Positions 41,459-50,468 of a stretch of 64,000 nucleotides of DNA are shown here, in pieces (positions within the stretch are counted from its first letter, which is position 1; each line of letters starts with the position of its first letter). The notes beneath the pieces are model-generated. The model had not been told where the DNA came from. It searched no databases and saw only the letters and a program-made list of their open reading frames with translations. Made by a program: the position numbers and the translations under genes. This stretch comes from Chromatocurvus sp046260765. GTDB taxonomy: Bacteria; Pseudomonadota; Gammaproteobacteria; Pseudomonadales; Halieaceae. Location: contig JBHEOO010000009.1 in assembly GCA_046260765.1 (NCBI GenBank), positions 1 to 64,000 on the forward strand, read 5' to 3'.

Positions 41459-44023
41459 TCAGGCATCGCCGTTCTCCGACACGTCGATAATCTCATCGGG
41501 CTCGTCGATGGGCGCAACGCGCACCAGCTTTTCATCATTCTTCGTTCGAACAATGCGCACGCCCTGGGTGTTGCGACTGAGTATGGACACTTCATCACCG
41601 CGGGTGCGCACCAGCATGCCCAGGTTGGAGATCAACATCAGCTCATCGCCGTCAAATACCTGTGTTGCGCCAACGATGTTGCCATTCCTTGTGGAGGTGG
41701 CCATGGCGATCACGCCCTTATTGCCGCGACCCTTGGTCGGGAACTCGGTGACATCGGTGCGCTTGCCGTAACCGTTCTCGCTCACGGTGAGAATACGGCC
41801 ACCCTCCCGGGGAATTACCAGCGAAATAAGCTGGTGCCCTTCACCCAGGCGAATGCCGCGCACGCCGCGCGCTGTCCGGCCCATGGCACGGACATCTTCC
41901 TCACGGAAACGCGCCACCTTGCCCTCGCTGCTGAACAGCATGACCTCGCAGCTGCCGTCGGTGATAGCGGTGCCGAGGAGAACGTCGCCCTCATCGAGCT
42001 CCAGCGCACGCAGGCCCACGCTGCGCTGGCGGGCAAAGTTCTCCAGCGGGGGCTTCTTCACGGTGCCGCCCGCCGTTGCCATGAAAATGAAATGTCCGGG
42101 TGTGTATTCCTCCACCGGCAGGATGGATGTCACGCGCTCGCCAGGCTCCAGGGGCAGCAGGTTGACCATCGGGCGTCCGCGGGAACCGCGCCCGGCCAGT
42201 GGGATCTGGTAAACCTTGAGCCAGTACACCTTGCCCAGGTTGGAAAAACAGAGAATGGTGGCGTGGGTGCTGGCAATCAGCAGGTGCTCTACGAAGTCCT
42301 CGTCTTTCACTGACAGCGCCGTGCGACCCATGCCGCCACGCTTCTGCGCCTGGTAGTCGGACAGCGGCTGGGTTTTGGCATAGCCACCGTGGGAGATTGT
42401 GACAACGCGGTCTTCCTCGGTGATCAGGTCCTCGACCGTGAGATCGTGCTGGGACGCCGTAATCTCGGTGCGGCGCTCGTCGCCGAACTCCGTGACCATC
42501 TCCGCCAGTTCCTCCCGGATAACCGTGAGCAGACGGTCGAAGTCTTCCAGGATATCCAGGTAGTCGGCAATCTCCGCCAGCTTTTCCTGGTATTCGTTGA
42601 GCAGCTTCTCGTGCTCAAGGCCGGTGAGCCGGTGCAGGCGTAGCTCAAGAATGGCCTGGGCCTGTGCCGGCGACAGCCGGTAGGCATCGTCGTGAAGGCC
42701 AAAGTGTGCTTCAAGTTCATCGGGACGGCAGGCTTCGGCACCGGCGCGCTCGAGCATGGTCATCACGTCGCCGGGGGGCCAGGTGCGTTCTAGGAGGCGC
42801 TCTTTCGCTTCTGCCGAACTCGGCGAAGCCTTGATCAACTCGATGATCGGGTCGATATTCGCCAGCGCAATCGCCAGCCCCTCGAGGATGTGCCCGCGCT
42901 CGCGCGCCTTGCGCAGCAGGTAGACCGTGCGCCGGGTCACCACCTCGCGGCGATGGCGGATGAAGGCCTGCAGTATTTCCTTGAGGTTCAGCAGCTTCGG
43001 CTGGCCATCGACCAGCGCCACCATGTTGATGCCGAATACCGACTGCAGGTTGGTCTGGGCATACAGGTTGTTGAGCACTACATCGCCGATCTCGCCGCGA
43101 CGCAGCTCGATCACGACGCGCAGGCCGTCCTTGTCGGACTCATCCCGCAGTTCGCTGATGCCCTCGATCTTCTTTTCCTTCACCAGCTCGGCGATGCGCT
43201 CGATCAGCCGCGCCTTGTTCAGCTGGTAGGGCAGCTCGTGAATGATAATGACGTCGCGGCCGCGCTTTTCCTCGTGGATGACCTCGGCGCGGGCACGTAC
43301 GTACACGCGACCACGCCCGGTACGGTAGGCCTGGATGATGCCGGCACGGCCGTTGATGATGGCGGCGGTGGGGAAGTCGGGGCCGGGAATGTGCTCCATC
43401 AGTTCGTCGATGGTGATCTCGGGGTTTTTCATCAGCGCCAGGCAGCCGCTGATCACCTCGTTCAGGTTGTGCGGAGGTATGTTGGTCGCCATGCCCACTG
43501 CAATACCCGACGAGCCGTTGATGAGCAGGTTGGGCACACGCGCCGGCAGAACCGCAGGAATGCGTTCGGTGCCGTCGTAGTTGTCGACGAAATCCACCGT
43601 TTCCTTGTCGAGATCCGACAGCATGGAATGGGAGATCTTCTGCATGCGGATTTCGGTGTAGCGCATTGCCGCCGCGGAGTCGCCGTCGATCGAGCCGAAG
43701 TTGCCCTGCCCGTCCACCAGCATGTAGCGCATGGAAAACTGCTGGGCCATGCGCACAATCGTGTCGTAGACCGCGGAATCGCCGTGGGGATGATATTTAC
43801 CGATGACGTCACCGACCACACGGGCCGACTTCTTGTAGGGCTTGTTCCAGTCGTTGTTGAGTTCGTTCATGGCGAACAGAACGCGCCGGTGCACCGGCTT
43901 GAGACCGTCGCGCACATCGGGCAGGGCGCGCCCGACGATGACGCTCATCGCGTAATCGAGGTAGGACTGCTTGAGCTCGTCCTCGATATTGACCGGCGAA
44001 ATTTCCCTGGCGATATCACCCAT
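41459..44023 (-). CDS. gyrA: DNA gyrase subunit A
   Basis: This is the breakage-and-rejoining subunit of gyrase, 854 residues. Numbering matches E. coli exactly in the N-terminal part: the catalytic tyrosine is Tyr122 (AAMRYTEIRM), and the quinolone region has the sensitive residues Ser83 and Asp87 in HPHGDSAVYD. The GyrA box that wraps DNA reads QKRGGMG (canonical QRRGGKG). The C-terminal beta-pinwheel is complete, and the acidic tail is short (DEPDEIIDVSENGDA). It heads the long leftward run; its promoter should be in the 299-bp region up to mtaD. Confidence 0.98.
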   Translation of the reverse strand: MGDIAREISPVNIEDELKQSYLDYAMSVIVGRALPDVRDGLKPVHRRVLFAMNELNNDWNKPYKKSARVVGDVIGKYHPHGDSAVYDTIVRMAQQFSMRYMLVDGQGNFGSIDGDSAAAMRYTEIRMQKISHSMLSDLDKETVDFVDNYDGTERIPAVLPARVPNLLINGSSGIAVGMATNIPPHNLNEVISGCLALMKNPEITIDELMEHIPGPDFPTAAIINGRAGIIQAYRTGRGRVYVRARAEVIHEEKRGRDVIIIHELPYQLNKARLIERIAELVKEKKIEGISELRDESDKDGLRVVIELRRGEIGDVVLNNLYAQTNLQSVFGINMVALVDGQPKLLNLKEILQAFIRHRREVVTRRTVYLLRKARERGHILEGLAIALANIDPIIELIKASPSSAEAKERLLERTWPPGDVMTMLERAGAEACRPDELEAHFGLHDDAYRLSPAQAQAILELRLHRLTGLEHEKLLNEYQEKLAEIADYLDILEDFDRLLTVIREELAEMVTEFGDERRTEITASQHDLTVEDLITEEDRVVTISHGGYAKTQPLSDYQAQKRGGMGRTALSVKDEDFVEHLLIASTHATILCFSNLGKVYWLKVYQIPLAGRGSRGRPMVNLLPLEPGERVTSILPVEEYTPGHFIFMATAGGTVKKPPLENFARQRSVGLRALELDEGDVLLGTAITDGSCEVMLFSSEGKVARFREEDVRAMGRTARGVRGIRLGEGHQLISLVIPREGGRILTVSENGYGKRTDVTEFPTKGRGNKGVIAMATSTRNGNIVGATQVFDGDELMLISNLGMLVRTRGDEVSILSRNTQGVRIVRTKNDEKLVRVAPIDEPDEIIDVSENGDA

Positions 44024-44322
44024 AGATCAGACTTTCCCTGTGCACTTCTGGCTGAGCAACACCGCGCAGTGGCGCGGTGCAGAACACCGGCTTGAATAGC
44101 AGGCTGAAGTTGCCGACACGGCGCGGTTGCAAGCCGCTCAGTATACGGGCTGCCGCTGCTTTTCGCCATGTTTTTAACCACTTACACGGCGAGGGCACGG
44201 GGCGCAGGGAATTAAAGGTTATACTGCAATGCAGGCCGCTCACGACGCTGAAAAAGCCTCTGTGTAAGCGGCGCCAGCGAGCCGCAAAACCCGCCTGACA
44301 CAGGAATGGAACAGGACCCGCC
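44024..44322. promoter_or_regulatory. Divergent gyrA/mtaD intergenic region
   Basis: This 299-bp region separates two gene runs transcribed away from each other. TATACT at 44220-44225 is a good -10 for the rightward mtaD run, but no matching -35 is present at 16-18 bp. An AT-richer patch at 44160-44180 may serve gyrA leftward. I found no clear palindrome or leader peptide. Confidence 0.35.
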
Positions 44323-45654
44323 ATGCAGGAAGCGACAACACATGCCGAACTCGTCATCCACCCGCAATGGGTGATACCGGTAGAGCCCGCGGGCCAGGTA
44401 CTGGAAAACACCAGCGTGGTGGTGAGCGGCGGCCGCATTGCTGCCCTGTCGAGCCGGGAGGAAGCCCGGCAAATCACCGCCGATCAGGTCGTTGACCTGC
44501 CGGGGCAGGTTCTGCTGCCCGGGCTGGTGAACACACACGGTCATAGCGCGATGTCGCTGCTTCGCGGTTATGCCGACGACCTCGCACTGATGCCCTGGCT
44601 GGAACAGCATATCTGGCCCGCGGAGGGCCGCCACGTGGACGCCGGCTTCGTCCGCGACGGCGTGCGCCTGGCGATGGCCGACATGCTGCGCAGCGGCACG
44701 ACGACCTGCAGCGACATGTATTTTTTCCCGGAGCAGGCAGCGGCGGAGTACCGCGCCGCCGGTATGCGTGCACAGATTGCCTTCCCGGTTTTCGACTTCC
44801 CGTCCGTCTGGGGATCCGGCCCGGACGACTACCTGGCCAAGGGACTGGCGCTGATAGACGAATATCGCCACACGGAGCTGCAGCGGGTTGTGTTCGGTCC
44901 CCATGCGCCCTATACCGTCTCCGAGCCCACCCTGGCCAGGATCGCCACGCTGGCCGCGGAACTGGACGCCGGCATTCACATTCACCTGCACGAAACCGCC
45001 GGCGAGGTGCTGCAGGCCATCGAGTCCAGCGGCGAGCGGCCCATCGACACCCTGAATCGCATCGGCCTGCTGGGTCCGCGCACGCAGTGCGTGCACATGA
45101 CGGACCTCGGCAAGCAGGATATCGACCTGCTGGCAGAGACCGGCAGTCATGTTGTGCACTGCCCGCAGTCCAACATGAAGCTCGCCTCCGGCACCTGCCC
45201 CGTGGCGCGATTGCTCGATGCCGGCATCAACGTTGCGCTGGGCACGGATGGCGCCGCCAGCAACAACAGCCTCAATCTGTTCCTGGAAATGCGCAGCGCC
45301 GCCCTGCTCAGCAAGCTGGTCAACGGCGATCCGTCGTCTCTGCCCGCCGCGCAGGTGCTGACCATGGCGACGCTGGGCGGCGCCCGCGCACTGGGTCTGG
45401 ATGAGCGTATCGGCAGTCTTCTGCCCGGCAAGGAGGCGGACATGATCGCCGTCGACCTCTCCGGCAGCGCCACACAGCCGGTCTACAATCCCCTGTCCCA
45501 GCTGGTCTATGCCTGCGTGGGCAGCGAAGTCACCCACAGCTGGGTCGCAGGACGGTCCCTGCTGCGGGATAATGTGCTGACAACAATTGACGAAAGCGCC
45601 GCACTGCGCCGCGCCGCACAGTGGCGTGACATCATCACCGCGAGAGGACAGTAA
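44323..45654 (+). CDS. mtaD: 5-methylthioadenosine/S-adenosylhomocysteine deaminase (TRZ/ATZ family)
   Basis: This is a zinc-dependent aminohydrolase of 443 residues. The metal site is seen in GLVNTHGHSAMSLLRGYADD (His-x-His), GIHIHLHETAGEV (His), and GTDGAASNNSLNLF (Asp). It should deaminate methylthioadenosine or SAH to inosine derivatives, a Pseudomonas-type salvage route. The order gyrA / mtaD-ubiG-mupP-yciK is conserved in Pseudomonas. ubiG, a SAM user that releases SAH, starts 5 bp downstream, which fits a role in clearing SAM by-products. Confidence 0.92.
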   Translation: MQEATTHAELVIHPQWVIPVEPAGQVLENTSVVVSGGRIAALSSREEARQITADQVVDLPGQVLLPGLVNTHGHSAMSLLRGYADDLALMPWLEQHIWPAEGRHVDAGFVRDGVRLAMADMLRSGTTTCSDMYFFPEQAAAEYRAAGMRAQIAFPVFDFPSVWGSGPDDYLAKGLALIDEYRHTELQRVVFGPHAPYTVSEPTLARIATLAAELDAGIHIHLHETAGEVLQAIESSGERPIDTLNRIGLLGPRTQCVHMTDLGKQDIDLLAETGSHVVHCPQSNMKLASGTCPVARLLDAGINVALGTDGAASNNSLNLFLEMRSAALLSKLVNGDPSSLPAAQVLTMATLGGARALGLDERIGSLLPGKEADMIAVDLSGSATQPVYNPLSQLVYACVGSEVTHSWVAGRSLLRDNVLTTIDESAALRRAAQWRDIITARGQ

Positions 45655-45659
45655 CCGCC

Positions 45660-46370
45660 ATGACAGCCCGACAGAACGTGGACGCCCGGGAAATCGCCAA
45701 GTTCGAGGCACTCGCCTCGCGCTGGTGGGACGCCGATGGCGAGTTCCGACCCCTGCATGAAATCAATCCCCTGCGCGCCAACTTCATTGACGAGCATTCG
45801 CCGGTGGCGGGCAAGCGGCTGCTGGACGTCGGCTGCGGGGGCGGCATTCTCTCAGAGGCAATGGCCCAGCGCGGTGCAATCGTCACCGGCATCGACATGG
45901 GTGAGGCCCCGCTGTCCGTGGCGCGCATCCACCAGCTCGAGTCCGGCGTGGAGGTGGATTACCGGCAGTCCACGGCGGAGGACCTGGCCGCCGAACGTCC
46001 CGGGCAGTTCGACATTGTCTGTTGCCTGGAAATGCTGGAACACGTGCCCGACCCGGCAGCCGTGGTCGAGGCCTGTGCCCGTCTGGTAGTGCCCGGTGGC
46101 TCACTCTACTTTTCCACCATCAACCGCAACCCCAAGGCCTTTCTGTTTGCCATTGTCGGGGCGGAGCATATTCTACGGCTGCTTCCCGCGGGGACACACG
46201 AGTACAGCAAGTTCATCAAGCCCTCGGAACTTGCCGGATGGCTGCGCCGGGCGGAGCTTGTGCTGCAGGCGATGACCGGACTGACCTACAACCCCATCAC
46301 CAGGCGCTACCGCCTCGAGCCGGGCGATGTGTCTGTCAATTACATGCTGCGCGCCACGCGACCGGCATGA
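45660..46370 (+). CDS. ubiG: Ubiquinone biosynthesis O-methyltransferase
   Basis: This SAM-dependent enzyme carries out both O-methylations in ubiquinone synthesis; it has 236 residues. The opening NVDAREIAKFEALASRWWD is characteristic of UbiG, motif I is LLDVGCGGGILSEAMA, and the post-motif region has CLEMLEHVPDP. The sequence NRNPKAFLFAIVGAEHILR is the UbiG membrane-contacting part. ATGA at the end overlaps the start of mupP. Confidence 0.97.
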   Translation: MTARQNVDAREIAKFEALASRWWDADGEFRPLHEINPLRANFIDEHSPVAGKRLLDVGCGGGILSEAMAQRGAIVTGIDMGEAPLSVARIHQLESGVEVDYRQSTAEDLAAERPGQFDIVCCLEMLEHVPDPAAVVEACARLVVPGGSLYFSTINRNPKAFLFAIVGAEHILRLLPAGTHEYSKFIKPSELAGWLRRAELVLQAMTGLTYNPITRRYRLEPGDVSVNYMLRATRPA

Positions 46371-47065
46371 ATCACCCGGGTGACACACTGCGCGCCGTCA
46401 TCCTGGATCTGGACGGCACCCTGGTCGATACGGCGGACGACTTTGTTCCCGTGGTACAGACCCTGCGCGCCGAGAACGCGCTACCGCCGCTGCCAGCCGC
46501 GGCCATTCGCAATACCGTCTCCAACGGCGCTCGTGCGCTGGTCACCCTGGCGCTGGACCTGCGCGAGGGTAATGACCACTTCGAGTACTGGCTCGATCGC
46601 CTGCTCACGCTTTACGCCGGTATTCTTGGCACACACTCCCGACTGTTTCCCGGCGTGCAGGCCTTGCTTGACGCTCTTGGTGACGCCGGCATTGCCTGGG
46701 GCATCGCCACCAACAAGCCGTCGCGCTTCACGCTGCCGCTACTGCAGCGGCTCGCGCTGCATCCCGCCCCCGCCAGCGTGGTCTGTGCCGACCAGGTCAG
46801 CCGCGGCAAGCCGGACCCGGAGTGCCTGCTGCGTAACAGCCAGGAACTGGGCTGCTCACCGGCACAGGCCATTTACATCGGCGACCATCTGCGGGACATC
46901 GAGGCCGGCCGCAGCGCCGGCATGTATACCATCGCCGCCACTTACGGCTACATTGCAGACAGCGACAAACCCGATCTATGGGGCGCCGACGCACGCGCAG
47001 ACAGCGGGCACGACCTCGCCCCACGGGTTTTCAACATGAGTACGCAGCAACCAGCCACCGCCTGA
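46367..47065 (+). CDS. mupP: N-acetylmuramic acid 6-phosphate phosphatase (HAD family, MupP)
   Basis: This HAD hydrolase of 232 residues has ILDLDGTLVDTADDF (nucleophile Asp), IATNKPSRFT, the Lys in SRGKPDPECL, and IYIGDHLRDIEAGR. In Pseudomonas the gene at this place is mupP, which removes phosphate from MurNAc-6-P in the cell-wall recycling path that bypasses fosfomycin-sensitive de novo synthesis. Elsewhere it is called gph, phosphoglycolate phosphatase; the gene order favours mupP. It overlaps ubiG by 4 bp. Confidence 0.9.
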   Translation: MNHPGDTLRAVILDLDGTLVDTADDFVPVVQTLRAENALPPLPAAAIRNTVSNGARALVTLALDLREGNDHFEYWLDRLLTLYAGILGTHSRLFPGVQALLDALGDAGIAWGIATNKPSRFTLPLLQRLALHPAPASVVCADQVSRGKPDPECLLRNSQELGCSPAQAIYIGDHLRDIEAGRSAGMYTIAATYGYIADSDKPDLWGADARADSGHDLAPRVFNMSTQQPATA

Positions 47066-47083
47066 AAAATGGAGCCATAAGAC

Positions 47084-47842
47084 ATGGAAGTCCAGACCGT
47101 TCCCGAAAACTACACACCCGCCGCCGACCTTCTGGCAGACCGCACCATACTGGTGACGGGTGCCGGAGATGGCATCGGCCGCGCCGCAGCGCTGGCCTAC
47201 GCTGCGCACGGCGCCACGGTCATACTTACCGGGCGCACCGTGTCGAAACTCGAAGCCACCTATGACGCCATCGAAGCGGCAGGAGGTTCCCAGCCCGCCA
47301 TTATTCCGCTGGATCTGGCGACGGCCGGCGAAGAAGAAGCAGGTCAGCTGGCAGCGGCCATAGGCAGCACGTTTGAGCGCCTGGACGGGCTGCTGCAAAA
47401 CGCCAGCATTCTCGGGGAGCGACGGCCACTGGCGAGCGCCAGCTGGAAGGCCTGGCAGGAGGTCATGCAGGTGAACGTGAACAGCCAGTTCCTGCTCACC
47501 CGCGCCCTGTTACCGCTGCTGGAAGCGTCACCCCGAGCCAGCGTTATTTTTACATCCTCTGGGGTGGGCCGCGTCGGGAGAGCTTACTGGGGTGCCTACG
47601 CCGTATCAAAGTTTGCCACGGAGGGGATGATGCAGGTGCTGGCGGACGAGCTGGAGAACACCAGCGATATCCGCGTCAACAGCCTGAACCCGGGCGCGAC
47701 CAACACCGCGATGCGACGTACCGCCTACCCCGGTGAGGTCCCCACGGACAATCCCTCGCCGGAGGCCATCATGCCGGCATACCTATACCTGATGGGTGAC
47801 GACAGCGCGGGCGTCACTGGCGCGGCGTTCAACGCCCGCTAG
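47084..47842 (+). CDS. yciK: YciK family short-chain oxidoreductase
   Basis: This NAD(P)-dependent short-chain dehydrogenase of 252 residues has the cofactor site TGAGDGIGRAAALAYAAHG, NASILGERRPL, catalytic Ser in FTSSGVGR, and Tyr-x3-Lys in YWGAYAVSKFATEG. It is closest to E. coli YciK, whose substrate is unknown. Its last codons share the CTAG that also encodes the rluB stop on the other strand, and a hairpin with a T-tract overlaps its end. Confidence 0.93.
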   Translation: MEVQTVPENYTPAADLLADRTILVTGAGDGIGRAAALAYAAHGATVILTGRTVSKLEATYDAIEAAGGSQPAIIPLDLATAGEEEAGQLAAAIGSTFERLDGLLQNASILGERRPLASASWKAWQEVMQVNVNSQFLLTRALLPLLEASPRASVIFTSSGVGRVGRAYWGAYAVSKFATEGMMQVLADELENTSDIRVNSLNPGATNTAMRRTAYPGEVPTDNPSPEAIMPAYLYLMGDDSAGVTGAAFNAR

Positions 47843-47850
47843 CGTTTTTT
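47831..47850 (+). terminator. Short intrinsic terminator overlapping the yciK stop
   Basis: AACGC (47831-47835) and GCGTT (47842-47846) form a 5-bp stem with a 6-base loop, followed by more Ts (six in a row in total). It sits over the tail-to-tail overlap of yciK and rluB, so a single site must both end yciK transcription and be coding for both proteins. Confidence 0.45.
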
Positions 47851-48777
47851 CACCCGGCCCCGGGGCTTGTCGGTGGCACGTTTGTCGGTCGTTCCCTTGC
47901 GCGCAGCCCGCCTGTCGCCTGCGGGGCCTGTCCCGGTCTTCTTGCGCAGCTGGCGCTCCATCCCGAGGCGCTCTCCCACGGTGGCGCGCTGGAGATTCTT
48001 GGCCTGCAGACCCGCCATGCGGTAAAGGCTCTTGACCTCCTTGCGCTCAAGCTCGACCCACTGGCCCTGCTTGACCCGGGAGGGAATGAATACCTCGCCG
48101 TAGCGCACGCGCTTGAGCCGCGACACCGTCAGGCCCTGTGACTCCCACAGTCGCCGCACCTCGCGATTGCGTCCTTCCATGATCACTACATAGAACCAGC
48201 GGTTGACGCCCTCGCCACCGCCGTCCTGAATATCGGTGAAGCGGGCGACACCATCCTCCAGCATCACACCTTCCAGCATGCGCTCCAGCATGTCCGGAGT
48301 GACCTCGCCCATCACCCGCACCATGTACTCGCGCTCGATATTGGTCGACGGGTGCATGAGGGCGTTGGCCAGCTCGCCGTCGGTGGTGAACAGCAGCAGG
48401 CCCGAGGTGTTGTAGTCGAGTCGACCGATCGAGATCCAGCGTCCGGCGGCAACCTTCGGCAGGTTCTCGAACACGGTGCGCCGGCCTTCGGGGTCCTTGC
48501 GCGAACTGACCTCGCCCGTGGGCTTGTGATAAAGAATGCAGCGTGTGTCTTCGGCGGGCGCGGTGTTCAGGGGCTTGCCATCGACGCTGATACGGCGGCG
48601 ACGATCTACCCGGTCGCCCAGAGTGGCGGGTTTCCCGTCAATGGTGACACGACCTTCTTCTATCCAGCGCTCCATCTCCCGCCGCGAGCCCAACCCGCTG
48701 CGCGCGAGTACTTTCTGCAGCTTCTCGCCGGCCTTGCCTGCGGGCTTCGCCGTAGCATCTGCCTTGCTTTCACCCAT
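47839..48777 (-). CDS. rluB: 23S rRNA pseudouridine(2605) synthase RluB
   Basis: The enzyme isomerises U2605 of 23S rRNA (E. coli numbering). It has an S4 RNA-binding domain at the N-terminus (KLQKVLARSGLGSRREMERW) and the catalytic RsuA/RluB-type domain with Asp in GRLDYNTSGLLLFTTDG. The C-terminal tail is rich in Lys and Arg, as usual for RluB. ATG 48777 is chosen since it overlaps the scpB stop by 8 bp and upstream sequence is not family-like. The length is 312 residues. Confidence 0.95.
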   Translation of the reverse strand: MGESKADATAKPAGKAGEKLQKVLARSGLGSRREMERWIEEGRVTIDGKPATLGDRVDRRRRISVDGKPLNTAPAEDTRCILYHKPTGEVSSRKDPEGRRTVFENLPKVAAGRWISIGRLDYNTSGLLLFTTDGELANALMHPSTNIEREYMVRVMGEVTPDMLERMLEGVMLEDGVARFTDIQDGGGEGVNRWFYVVIMEGRNREVRRLWESQGLTVSRLKRVRYGEVFIPSRVKQGQWVELERKEVKSLYRMAGLQAKNLQRATVGERLGMERQLRKKTGTGPAGDRRAARKGTTDKRATDKPRGRVKKR

Positions 48778-49561
48778 GATCCGGTACCTGGCGGCTCTGC
48801 TTGTCCGCATCCAGAGTGGTATTCCCGTCGTCATCCACGGGGGCATTGTCTGTCGCAGGCACGTCATCATCCTGCGCGCTTTCCTCATCCTTCGCAGCCG
48901 CCGACTCCTCGGCCGCAATCGCCCCGGCCTGTTCGGCCTCCGGCGCTCCCGAATGATCAGTGTCCGCCGCTTCCGGTGCCGCCGTATCCGGCAAAGGACC
49001 GAAACCCAGCTCGGCGTTCAGGGTCTCCAGATCGCGTATCTCCGCCAGGGCGGGCAGCTGGTCAAGATGGCGCAGATTGAAGTAATCGAGGAAACCCCGG
49101 GTGGTGGCATACATAGCCGGCCTGCCGGGCACATCGCGATGCCCGACAACGCGAACCCATTCCCGCTCCTGCAGTGTCCTGATGATGTTCGAACTCACCG
49201 CCACACCGCGAATCTCCTCGATCTCGCCGCGGGTGATGGGCTGGCGATAGGCGATCAGCGCCAGGGTCTCCAGCAGGGCCCTCGAATACTTCTGCGGACG
49301 CTCGTGCCACAGGCGACCAATCCACTGACTCAGGGATTCCCGGACCTGGAAGCGGTAACCACTGGCAACCTGCTTGAGCTCAAAACCGCGTCCCTCGCAG
49401 TTGCCGGCAACTGTATCCAGCGCCTCGCGCAGCTCGTCCGTGGTCGGCTTCTCATGTTCCTCAAACAGCTCCCCGAGCTGGGCAAGGGTCAGTGGCCTGC
49501 CGGCGGCCAGCAGGGCACCCTCGACGATCTGGACCAGACTCGACTGCGTCATATCACTCAA
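48770..49561 (-). CDS. scpB: Segregation and condensation protein B
   Basis: This winged-helix protein of 263 residues is the kleisin-associated subunit of the Smc-ScpAB condensin. Two winged helices occupy about residues 1-180 (LVQIVEGALLAAGRPLTLAQ; YSRALLETLALIAYRQPITR; VSSNIIRTLQEREWVRVVG). The last 80 residues are acidic and Ala-rich, low complexity. It overlaps scpA by 8 bp. The Smc gene itself is not in the window. Confidence 0.95.
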   Translation of the reverse strand: MSDMTQSSLVQIVEGALLAAGRPLTLAQLGELFEEHEKPTTDELREALDTVAGNCEGRGFELKQVASGYRFQVRESLSQWIGRLWHERPQKYSRALLETLALIAYRQPITRGEIEEIRGVAVSSNIIRTLQEREWVRVVGHRDVPGRPAMYATTRGFLDYFNLRHLDQLPALAEIRDLETLNAELGFGPLPDTAAPEAADTDHSGAPEAEQAGAIAAEESAAAKDEESAQDDDVPATDNAPVDDDGNTTLDADKQSRQVPDHG

Positions 49562-50429
49562 CCCTTGCCTTCACATGGATGGCGCCAAACTGTTCTGTCT
49601 GCACGATTTCCACCAGTGATTCCTTGATCAGTTCCATGACAGCAAGAAAGGTCACCACCACGCCGAGGCGTCCCTCGCTGGCCGAGAACAGCGACACGAA
49701 GGGCACGAACTGGCGACCCGCCAGCCGCTCCAGCACCTCGGACATGCGCTCACGGGTAGACAGCGCCTCGCGCTGGATGTGATGGCTCTCAAACATATCG
49801 GCCCGGCGCAGCACCTCCCCCAGGGCAAGCACCAGTTCGCGGATATCGACATCCGGATCGACCCGATCCCGCTCGATAGCCGGCACGTCGGCACTCCCGA
49901 TCCAGGTATCGCGCTCCACCCTCGGAAGCGCTTCGATATCCTCGGCGGCCTTCTTGAAGCGCTCGTATTCCTGCAGCCGCCGGATGAGTTGTGCGCGGGG
50001 ATCCTCCTCCTCGTCCTCAACCTCCTTCGAGCGCGGCAGCAGCATGCGCGACTTGATCTCCGCCAGCACCGCCGCCATGAGCAGATACTCCGCCGCCAGT
50101 TCGAACTGCATGGCGTCCATCAGCTCCACATAGCGCATGTACTGCTCGGTGATCGCCGAAACGTCAATATCGAGAATATCGAGATTCTGGCGCCGGATCA
50201 GGTAGAGCAGAAGATCCAGCGGACCCTCGAATGCCTCAAGAAACACTTCCAGCGCGCGCGGCGGTATATAGAGGTCTTTCGGCAGCTCGGTAACGGCCTG
50301 CCCCATGACGAAGGCAAAGGGCATTTCGCCCTGCTCAGGCCCGCCGCGCCAGGACCTGGAGCGCCCCTGAGCGGGTTCCACCGCACCCCCGGCTGGCGCC
50401 TTCTCGACGGATGTGTCGTCAGTATTCAC
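49554..50429 (-). CDS. scpA: Segregation and condensation protein A (kleisin)
   Basis: This is the kleisin bridging the heads of Smc, 291 residues. The family core is EAFEGPLDLLLYLIRRQNLD near residue 65, then MQFELAAEYLLMAAVLAEIKSR, and a C-terminal winged helix. The N-terminal 50 residues, with a Gly/Arg-rich part, are more variable. It lies between yciO and scpB, the order seen in many gammaproteobacteria. Confidence 0.95.
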   Translation of the reverse strand: MNTDDTSVEKAPAGGAVEPAQGRSRSWRGGPEQGEMPFAFVMGQAVTELPKDLYIPPRALEVFLEAFEGPLDLLLYLIRRQNLDILDIDVSAITEQYMRYVELMDAMQFELAAEYLLMAAVLAEIKSRMLLPRSKEVEDEEEDPRAQLIRRLQEYERFKKAAEDIEALPRVERDTWIGSADVPAIERDRVDPDVDIRELVLALGEVLRRADMFESHHIQREALSTRERMSEVLERLAGRQFVPFVSLFSASEGRLGVVVTFLAVMELIKESLVEIVQTEQFGAIHVKARVE

Positions 50430-50468
50430 GCGGTCGCCCTGTCCCTGATACGCGCCATGCCGGGGCTG

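Noticed and set aside
42890..44095. 401-residue open frame on the plus strand opposite gyrA
   Set aside because: Antisense of gyrA; no family marks, low-complexity valine/glutamine/histidine content.
44212..45711. 499-residue open frame on the minus strand opposite mtaD
   Set aside because: It is the antisense shadow of a certain gene in G+C-rich DNA; composition is Ala/Gly/His/Gln-rich with no domain.
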